Assembly (NCBI GenBank): GCA_001749745.1
Contig: JWTM01000273.1
Span: 1-64,000, forward strand
Reading direction: 5' to 3'
DNA length: 64,000 bases
Source of the DNA: Candidatus Marispirochaeta associata
GTDB taxonomy: Bacteria; Spirochaetota; Spirochaetia; JC444; Marispirochaetaceae
The translations under genes were made by a program, and so were the position numbers. Below the pieces are notes generated by a model, which worked only from the letters and a program-made list of their open reading frames with translations, made no database searches and was not told the DNA's origin. Shown here piece by piece: positions 58,243 to 64,000 of the stretch (positions are counted from its first letter, which is position 1; each line of letters opens with the position of its first letter).

Positions 58243-58860
58243 TTATGCCCACCAGCGTTTTACGAAGGCCGGAGTGCGCATTACAACCCCGGAAAGGGCT
58301 TTCAGCAGAATAAAGTTGAAGACGAGACCGGCAACAACATTTCCGCCGAACCAACCCCAGATAAAGAGGGGCATGGACTCAACCGTCAGGAGTCCGAATC
58401 CCTTCAGAACTACTAGCGGCGAGTAGATCGCGCCGAAGGCGGAGGAGACGATCATCGCTACCAGAAGCACACCGTAGTCCTTACCGCTCTTGAGGCGGGG
58501 ATCACACTTGAACTTCTTGAACGCCCATGCCGGCAGAAAGGCCTGCACGAAGTTGGCCGGGATATAGGCCAGAGAGACGTAGAACGGGGTTCCGGCGATC
58601 GCGTTGGAGAAGAAGGGGAAGATGGTTCCCGCAATAATACCCCAGCCGCCGAACCAGATAGGCCCGACCTGCTGCACGGCGATTCCGGTCCAGAAGAAGT
58701 TGACCCCGAATCCGAGGGGGAAGCTGATACTGCCGAAAGCCCCTACAACGAAGCCGACGCCGATCAGCAAGGCGGTGATTACGATATGAATCACGCCGAT
58801 CGAACGGCGTTCACCTTCCTGTACATCCCATACCGATCCAGAATCATTAGTGTCTGCCAT
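58243..58860 (-). CDS. Putative ECF S component (paralogue 1)
   Basis: This 205-residue membrane protein has about six helices and conserved Gly/Pro-rich blocks GFVVGAFGSISFPLGFGVNF, AVQQVGPIWFGGWG and VSLAYIPANFVQAFLPAW. About half of its residues are identical to the gene at 58959-59573. Size, topology and linkage to EcfT-A-A suggest a substrate-capturing S component, but I do not recognise the subfamily. GGAGG is 5 nt before the ATG. Its promoter carries the ATTGCATTC operator. Confidence 0.75.
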   Translation of the reverse strand: MADTNDSGSVWDVQEGERRSIGVIHIVITALLIGVGFVVGAFGSISFPLGFGVNFFWTGIAVQQVGPIWFGGWGIIAGTIFPFFSNAIAGTPFYVSLAYIPANFVQAFLPAWAFKKFKCDPRLKSGKDYGVLLVAMIVSSAFGAIYSPLVVLKGFGLLTVESMPLFIWGWFGGNVVAGLVFNFILLKALSGVVMRTPAFVKRWWA

Positions 58861-58894
58861 ATGCACCTCCAGATATATACGATATTTGTAAACA

Positions 58895-58945
58895 TCATAC
58901 TATTGCATTCTAATTCTTTCAACTAAAAAAGCAAAAGAATGCAAT
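58895..58945 (-). promoter_or_regulatory. Promoter and ATTGCATTC operators of the ECF locus
   Basis: Minus strand: TTGAAA, the 17-bp spacer GAATTAGAATGCAATAG and TATGAT, with one operator copy AGAATGCAAT inside the spacer (58911-58902). A perfectly inverted second copy lies upstream (ATTGCATTCT on the minus strand, 58945-58936), 34 bp away centre to centre. The same motif occupies the equivalent spacer/-10 position in the promoter at 21680-21708. Confidence 0.75.
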
Positions 58946-58958
58946 TTTATCATCACGC

Positions 58959-59573
58959 TCAGCGCCACCACCCTCGAACTAACAAGGGCGTATCGATAAT
59001 AAAGGGAGATGCCAGTCTCAGAATCAGAAAATTAAAAACCGCACCGGCGAAGGTGTTCCCGGCGAACCAGCCCCAAAAAAAGAGGTAGACCGACTCCTCG
59101 CCTACGAGACTGAATAGCTGAGAGAGAACTGCGGCGCCCCACAATGCACCCAGAGCGTTGGAGACCAGCATGGCGAGCATCAAAGTAGCCCAATCCCGCA
59201 GCGTTCGAAGCCGGGGGTCGCAGCTGAAGCGGCGAAACAGAAATGCGGGAAGGAAGGCCTGGAGGAAGTTGGCCGGAATATAGGCCAGGGAGAGGACCAG
59301 GGAAGCCCCGGCCATGGCGTTCGAGAAGAAGGGAAAGATAAGCGCCGCAAGAATACCCCAGCCGCCGAACCAGATTGCACCGACCTGCTGTACGGTGATG
59401 CCGATCCAGAAACCGTTGACGCCGAAACCCAAGGGAATGCTGATACTCCCGACAGCTCCGACAACGAAGCCGAGTCCGATTAAGAGGAAGGTCGTTACAA
59501 GGAAGAGTCCGATGGTTCCCCGCGAGGGCTCGCCCCGGGCTCTCCAGTCGAAAGAACCGTTGCCCGTAGCCAT
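58959..59573 (-). CDS. Putative ECF S component (paralogue 2)
   Basis: This 204-residue paralogue of the preceding gene has the same blocks: GFVVGAVGSISIPLGFGVNG, TVQQVGAIWFGGWG and LSLAYIPANFLQAFLPAF, about six helices. The ATG giving MATGNGSFDWRARG is chosen by comparison with paralogue 1, although no clear ribosome site precedes it; a 30-residue longer frame is possible. It diverges from ridA. Two S-like subunits beside one EcfT-A-A suggest two related substrates or a heteromer. Confidence 0.72.
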   Translation of the reverse strand: MATGNGSFDWRARGEPSRGTIGLFLVTTFLLIGLGFVVGAVGSISIPLGFGVNGFWIGITVQQVGAIWFGGWGILAALIFPFFSNAMAGASLVLSLAYIPANFLQAFLPAFLFRRFSCDPRLRTLRDWATLMLAMLVSNALGALWGAAVLSQLFSLVGEESVYLFFWGWFAGNTFAGAVFNFLILRLASPFIIDTPLLVRGWWR

Positions 59574-59625
59574 AATAAAATCATAGGGGAGATATATGGG
59601 TTCGGCAAGTAGAAAAAAGTTCTCC

Positions 59626-59655
59626 TTGCACCCCCGCTTCGTTCGACGGTAGTAT
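59626..59655 (+). promoter_or_regulatory. Promoter of ridA
   Basis: TTGCAC, an 18-bp spacer and TAGTAT lie about 31 bp upstream of the ATG, followed by AGAGGAG as ribosome site. Confidence 0.6.
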
Positions 59656-59685
59656 GAATCCAATGATCGAATAGAGGAGTTTTAG

Positions 59686-60069
59686 ATGAGCATATCCGGT
59701 ATAACCGCCCCCGGGGCGAAGAGCGTCGGCCCCTACTCTCACGCAGCCGAGGCAAACGGCTTCGTTTTTGTTTCCGGTCAAATCCCGATGGATAATGCAA
59801 CCGGCTCACTAGTCGATGGCGACATCAGCGCCCAGGCCGAACAGGTCTTCCGGAATATCCGCAATGTTCTCGGCGCCTCCGGACTCGAGATGAGCGACGT
59901 CGTTAAGGTACAGGTTTTTCTGACCGATATGGCTAACTTCAAAGCCGTGAACGCCGTCTACGAGAAGCAGTTCACCCCTCCCTATCCGGCCCGCTCGGCC
60001 TTCGGCGTAGCCGCTCTTCCCTTGGGCGCCCAAGTGGAGATTGAACTTATAGCCGCCCGGAATAGTTAG
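59686..60069 (+). CDS. ridA: RidA family enamine/imine deaminase
   Basis: This 127-residue trimeric-type protein matches RidA throughout. VGPYSHAAEANGFVFVSGQI, VVKVQVFLTDMANFKAVN and PARSAFGVAALPLGAQVEIE carry the conserved substrate-binding Arg and the terminal Glu. It hydrolyses reactive 2-aminoacrylate and related enamines released by PLP enzymes. It is monocistronic with its own promoter. It converges on the DMT transporter gene with a 39-bp gap. Confidence 0.96.
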   Translation: MSISGITAPGAKSVGPYSHAAEANGFVFVSGQIPMDNATGSLVDGDISAQAEQVFRNIRNVLGASGLEMSDVVKVQVFLTDMANFKAVNAVYEKQFTPPYPARSAFGVAALPLGAQVEIELIAARNS

Positions 60070-60108
60070 GCCGTATTGCGCACTGCGCCGTAAGCGGTGA
60101 TCGGCTTC

Positions 60109-60951
60109 TCAGGCTACGCCCATTAGGATGACCCCGACCACCGCCGCCGCCAGTCCCAGCCAGCGCAGGGGGTGAACCGGCTCCTTGTGGATAAAGCGGG
60201 CCATCAATACCGTGGCCGCCGGATAGGCCGATGTTACCGCGGTTACCAGAATTATCCTTCCGCTCTGCACGGCCACCATGAAGGCGACGTTGGCGCTCAT
60301 ATCGAGGATGCCCGCCAAAAGAGTCGGTAGAAATCCGTCCCGGTGGATGATCATCGGCTTCCGCTGCAGGAGCGAAAGAATCAGGACCAGACTCAGCGAG
60401 GCGAGCCGAGCCGAAACCAGCGGCCAGAGCCCGGCGGCCGGGGTGGTCTGGGCGATAAGGATAAAAAAGAGGCCGAAGCCGCTTCCCGCCAGGAATCCGA
60501 AGAGGAAGGCCTTGAGTTTATCCGGCGTCGTTCGCGGCGCATGCTTGTGTTCGTAGCTTAAGAGGACCACCGCCGGCAGGATACAGAAGATTCCGATCCA
60601 GCCGCTGGTTCCGACGCCGTCGCCGATAAGGACGCCGAAGATAAGGGGCAAGACCGCCCCCACCAAAGCCGCCGTAGGGGAGACCACCGCCACTACGGTA
60701 TGGGCCAAGCCATGATAGAGAAAGGCGATTCCCACCGCGCCGGCCAGTCCCGCCGCAGCGCCCCACAGGAGGTCGGCGGTAGCGGGTACGCCGCTTAAGA
60801 CCATCGGCGAGAGAAGCGTGATCAATAGTAGCCCGAAGAGCTGGGAGGAGAAGAGCACCGCTCGCACCGGCTGGGTTCGCGTCGCATGACCCCCGGAGAA
60901 ATCCGAGATACCGAACAGCAGCGCCGCCGATAAAGAGATGGCGAAGATCAT
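60109..60951 (-). CDS. DMT-superfamily (EamA) transporter
   Basis: This 280-residue protein has ten predicted helices in two EamA halves (ALLFGISDFSGGHATRTQPV at the start, ILVTAVTSAYPAATVLMARF in the second half). Such carriers export amino acids or metabolites. Its ATG overlaps the stop of the RND gene (ATGA), so the two are co-translated, an uncommon pairing. Confidence 0.9.
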   Translation of the reverse strand: MIFAISLSAALLFGISDFSGGHATRTQPVRAVLFSSQLFGLLLITLLSPMVLSGVPATADLLWGAAAGLAGAVGIAFLYHGLAHTVVAVVSPTAALVGAVLPLIFGVLIGDGVGTSGWIGIFCILPAVVLLSYEHKHAPRTTPDKLKAFLFGFLAGSGFGLFFILIAQTTPAAGLWPLVSARLASLSLVLILSLLQRKPMIIHRDGFLPTLLAGILDMSANVAFMVAVQSGRIILVTAVTSAYPAATVLMARFIHKEPVHPLRWLGLAAAVVGVILMGVA

Positions 60952-63900
60952 CGCTGCTCCCCTGATTGCGGGGCGGGCAGGAAGGTCAAGAGCGCCGGTA
61001 CGACGAAAAGGGTAAAGACCGTGGAGAATAGCAGCCCGCCGGATACCGCGATTCCGAGGGGCTGAACGATGTTCGATCCCTCTCCAAGACCAATGGCCAG
61101 AGGCAGCATACCCAAAATCGTGGTCATAGCGGTAATGACGATCGGCGGAAAGCGCAGCCCCGCCGCATGGGCGATCGCTTCGTGTTTTGATTCATACTGT
61201 TCTACCATACGCAGATAGAAATCTATCATAATAATCGCATTATTGACGACGATGCCGGAGAGTAGAATCGTGCCTAAAAGAGAGTTGAGACTCAGGCTCG
61301 ATCCGAAGACATAGAGGCTGACCACGACCCCCAGAAAGCCGAGGGGGACGCTGACCAGGATCACTAGGGGCAGCAGGAAGGAGTCGAACTGAAAGGTGAG
61401 CACCAGGTAGATCAAAGCCACCGATACCGCCAGTGCGATGAAGAGCGACCGGATGGCCGAATCCATCTCCGCTTGGGGATTCTCGAATACAACCGAATAG
61501 CCGGCTGGTAACTCGATCTTCTCATCCACCAGCTCCCTGATCTGAAGCTCGAAGCGCTCCCGGTCGGCTGCCGGCGAACCCGAGGGCATCCGGGCATAGA
61601 GCCTGAATATCTCCTCGCCGTCCTCGCTGGCCAGCCCGGAAACATCGGTGGCGGTGGAAAAATCGAAGAAGTGCTTCAAAGGCACAATGCCCTCATCGGT
61701 GTAGATCAGAAAATTCTCCAAGCGCTCGATCCCTTCAAGAGACTCATCCGGGAAGGCGGCGGAGACGCCGACGGTCTCGCCCTCATCGTCGATCTCCAGG
61801 GAGGCGGTTCCCCGCAGAACGGCCGAAACCATCGACGAGAGCTGGCTTTCGCTCAAAGAGGAGAAGCCGTCGACCGTCTCCCGACGCAGTTTCAGCTCCA
61901 ACTGATTGGCAAGACCCGTGGGCGGATCGGTGAAGACCCGTCCGTAGAGCTCGGAATCGTTTACCAGATCCCGAAGCTCCTCTAACAAGAGAACGATCTG
62001 CGCCGGATCTTCCCCGCGAAGACTCAGCTGAAGATCATTGGTTCGCGGAAGGGGAAGCTCTGCCGGATCCCACATAGAGACGTTGTAGTAGAAGCTGTTA
62101 TCCGAGACGAAGAGCTTCTGCAGCTCCCCGAGATTCTCGGCGGCGGCCTTGGAATCGGTAAAGTTGATAAAGAGTATGTTGAAGTGACCGGAAACGAGGG
62201 CGAAGGTTTCGCTGACCGTCTCCCCCGCGGCGGTACGGATCTGCGCCTCCATCTCGGGTACCAGATTCTCGACGATCTCTACCCGGTCGGTCAGCTCCGA
62301 GGAACGGAAGAAGATCACTATCCGATCGCTCGAGGGGGGAGAGATGATCTCCCGGGGAATGCGGGGCAGGAGCAGGAGAACGCCGGTAGCGAGGAGCAAA
62401 AAGGAGATCAAGACCGTCAATCCCGCCCGGCCTCGTCCCCGGATCAGGAAGCGCAGCAGTCGTCCGTAGCCCCGACTCATCCCGCGAAAAGCCGCCTCGG
62501 AAGCCCGGGTCAACGCCGATCGCCGGGTAAGGGTATCCGCCGTCTTAGGCCGGTAGAGACGATAAGCCAAAAGGGGGATCAGCGTAAGGGAGATAATCAG
62601 GGAGAAGACCAGGGCATAGATAACCGTACTGGCCTGATCGCCGAGAATCGCGTTCGTCAGCGGTGCGGTAAAGGAGATCGGCAGGAAGACCAGTACCGTG
62701 GTCAGGGTCGATGCAGCCACCGGCGCCGCCACCTCCCGAACCGAACGGATCAGCATAGAACGGATCGCCGGCCGATCGGGGAGATTCTCGGTCTCGAAGT
62801 AGTGGCGGTGAATATTCTCCAATACGACGATCGAAGGGTCGATAACCATCCCCACCGCCAACGCAATCCCGCCCAGGGAGATCAGATTGAGGCTGATCCC
62901 GAAGGCGTACATCAGGATAAAGGAGAGCACCAGCGTCACCGGCAGGGAGATCCCGATCAAAAGGGTGTTCCTGAGCTCCCCCAGACTCAAAAGCACGATC
63001 AGCATCGCCAAACCGGCGCCGATCAGGGCCGCACGAACCACGTTACGAATCGAGATATTGATGTACTCCGCCGGATCCACATAAAACTCGAAGCGGGTAT
63101 CTTCAGGCAGGATTCCGTCGCTGACCGCAGTGTTGAGGATGCGGCGCAAAGAGGCGGACATCTCGCGTACATTACCCCCCTCCTTCGGGGTGGCGTTGAT
63201 CCGGATAGCCTGACTCCCCTCGATTACCAGCGCCTGCCGGGGCAGGGTATAGCTCAGACTGATATCGGCCACGTCAGAGAGGCGAACCCGGGTGTCGCCC
63301 CGATCGAGGATGATCAACTGTTCCAATTCAGGCAGGGACTCGACCCCGTCGATCAGGCGCACGCCGTAGTCCTGTTCTCCATCCTCCAGAGATCCCAAGG
63401 GACGCGGCAGGATTCCTGTGCGAAAGGCGGAGTCCACCTCGAGAATAGTCAGCCCATAAGCCAAGAGGGATTCCTGCCTGAGGGTGACCTTCACCTCTCG
63501 ATCCTCGATGTTGAGCACCTCCACCGTCTCGGCATCCTCGATCCGGCTTAGCTCGGCCTCCACCGAGTTCTTCAGAATGCGGTAGAGGGCGCGGGGCGAA
63601 AGGGACGGCGAACGGACCCCCATCAACAGAAAACCGGCGTTCTCGCCGGAGAAGAAGCGCACAAAGTAGTTATCCCGGATCTCCGCCGGCAGTAAGGCGT
63701 CTATCCCGTTCATGGCCGCCTCGACCTCGGCCTTGGCGGTATCGCTGTCGACCTGCCAATCGAAGGTGAGGCTGAAATCGCTCGAGTCGCTCTGGTACTC
63801 CGCCTCGAGGATGTCCACACCGTCGATACCGATCAGCCTGCTCTCCACATCATCGCCGAAGCGGGTGGAGAAATCGACCGCCGAGTAGCCGGTATGGGTA

Positions 63901-64000
63901 ATGCGCACATAAACCCGGGGGCGTTGGGTTTGGGGATAGAGTTGAACCGGAAGCCGGAGGACAAGTACCCCGCCGAGAATCACCCCTAAAAGCACGAGAA
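60948..64000 (-). CDS. RND-family efflux pump inner-membrane subunit (5' end beyond window)
   Basis: More than 1,015 residues are visible; only the first dozen or so are missing. The architecture is AcrB-like. An N-terminal helix is followed by a porter domain, helices 2-6 with GMVIDPSIVVLENIHRHYFE in TM4, a second porter domain and helices 8-12 with SGIVVNNAIIMIDFYLRM. The GVRSPSLSPRALYRILK and DVADISLSYT parts lie in the porter domains. It would export drugs or lipids in a tripartite system with a fusion protein, probably encoded beyond the window edge. It is coupled to the DMT gene. Confidence 0.93.
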   Translation of the reverse strand, partial: LVLLGVILGGVLVLRLPVQLYPQTQRPRVYVRITHTGYSAVDFSTRFGDDVESRLIGIDGVDILEAEYQSDSSDFSLTFDWQVDSDTAKAEVEAAMNGIDALLPAEIRDNYFVRFFSGENAGFLLMGVRSPSLSPRALYRILKNSVEAELSRIEDAETVEVLNIEDREVKVTLRQESLLAYGLTILEVDSAFRTGILPRPLGSLEDGEQDYGVRLIDGVESLPELEQLIILDRGDTRVRLSDVADISLSYTLPRQALVIEGSQAIRINATPKEGGNVREMSASLRRILNTAVSDGILPEDTRFEFYVDPAEYINISIRNVVRAALIGAGLAMLIVLLSLGELRNTLLIGISLPVTLVLSFILMYAFGISLNLISLGGIALAVGMVIDPSIVVLENIHRHYFETENLPDRPAIRSMLIRSVREVAAPVAASTLTTVLVFLPISFTAPLTNAILGDQASTVIYALVFSLIISLTLIPLLAYRLYRPKTADTLTRRSALTRASEAAFRGMSRGYGRLLRFLIRGRGRAGLTVLISFLLLATGVLLLLPRIPREIISPPSSDRIVIFFRSSELTDRVEIVENLVPEMEAQIRTAAGETVSETFALVSGHFNILFINFTDSKAAAENLGELQKLFVSDNSFYYNVSMWDPAELPLPRTNDLQLSLRGEDPAQIVLLLEELRDLVNDSELYGRVFTDPPTGLANQLELKLRRETVDGFSSLSESQLSSMVSAVLRGTASLEIDDEGETVGVSAAFPDESLEGIERLENFLIYTDEGIVPLKHFFDFSTATDVSGLASEDGEEIFRLYARMPSGSPAADRERFELQIRELVDEKIELPAGYSVVFENPQAEMDSAIRSLFIALAVSVALIYLVLTFQFDSFLLPLVILVSVPLGFLGVVVSLYVFGSSLSLNSLLGTILLSGIVVNNAIIMIDFYLRMVEQYESKHEAIAHAAGLRFPPIVITAMTTILGMLPLAIGLGEGSNIVQPLGIAVSGGLLFSTVFTLFVVPALLTFLPAPQSGEQR

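Noticed and set aside
62184..63551. A 455-codon open frame on the plus strand
   Set aside because: It lies antisense inside the RND pump gene, has low-complexity composition (many Gln, Gly, Arg, Asp) and no family features; a codon-bias shadow.
1..64000. tRNA, rRNA or CRISPR loci
   Set aside because: Intergenic regions were read by eye and showed no cloverleaf-like, rRNA-like or regularly spaced repeat sequence; a covariance search would be needed to exclude a cryptic tRNA.

Overview
The window reads as a chromosomal segment of a heterotrophic, probably anaerobic or facultative, free-living spirochaete (about 55% GC). The organism call is an inference. It rests on exported proteins that lack a lipobox cysteine but end their leaders in LFANGEQE- or IFAGGQQG-like stretches, on the abundance of sugar ABC and tripartite carboxylate transporters, and on two-component and AraC-type control. 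No rRNA, tRNA or CRISPR array was seen. Genes are tightly packed, often with 4-nt start/stop overlaps, and many operons carry a GC-rich hairpin between the first gene and the rest.

Region by region: 1-1387 is an IS110-type element with imperfect inverted ends and a hairpin-rich leader. 1387-3457 holds a flavodiiron protein and an Fnr-like regulator with a textbook TGTGA-N6-TCACA site between them. 3480-9315 is a YesM/YesN two-component pair plus a sugar ABC importer. 9456-15320 is a divergent catabolic operon (apiosidase-like hydrolase, BKACE, GH43-like protein, racemase-like protein, split transketolase) followed by a racemase-like gene remnant. 15341-26925 combines an aldo/keto reductase, a TctCBA transporter, two TIM-barrel isomerases, a D-lyxose isomerase-like cupin, a GntR regulator, an orphan galactitol-type EIIC, a DUF1537 kinase and an AEC carrier. 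26975-29256 encodes exported proteins, one with two predicted covalent-FMN domains.

29321-33025 is a large beta-propeller hybrid sensor kinase. 33083-37884 is a translationally coupled Mrp/Mbh-type cation antiporter operon headed by PII-like and PtsN-like genes. 37974-42385 contains a lactonase, an exported protein, an AAA ATPase, a Uma2/DUF4143 pseudogene fusion and a BrnT/BrnA toxin-antitoxin pair. 42578-44730 contains a second aldo/keto reductase, an ArsR-type regulator and a 53-residue small gene sharing a palindromic operator with it. 44856-53789 is one long operon: GntR/LacI-type regulator, two M19 dipeptidase homologues (one stripped of most metal ligands), a sugar-type ABC importer and two tandem SnoaL-like proteins. 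53962-64000 has a CIA30 protein, a hydroxyacid dehydrogenase, an ECF transporter with two paralogous membrane components, RidA, a DMT exporter and an RND pump cut by the window end.

The most notable signals not explained by gene content are: (i) an ATTGCATTC/GAATGCAAT operator placed identically inside the promoters of the sugar-isomerase locus (about 21.68 kb) and of the ECF locus (about 58.92 kb); (ii) a TTGCNCAA-type palindrome just downstream of the -10 box of both the ArsR gene and the unlisted small gene; (iii) the M19/SnoaL/ABC operon of unknown substrate; (iv) the coupling of PII- and PtsN-like proteins to a Mrp-type complex with only one large antiporter subunit.
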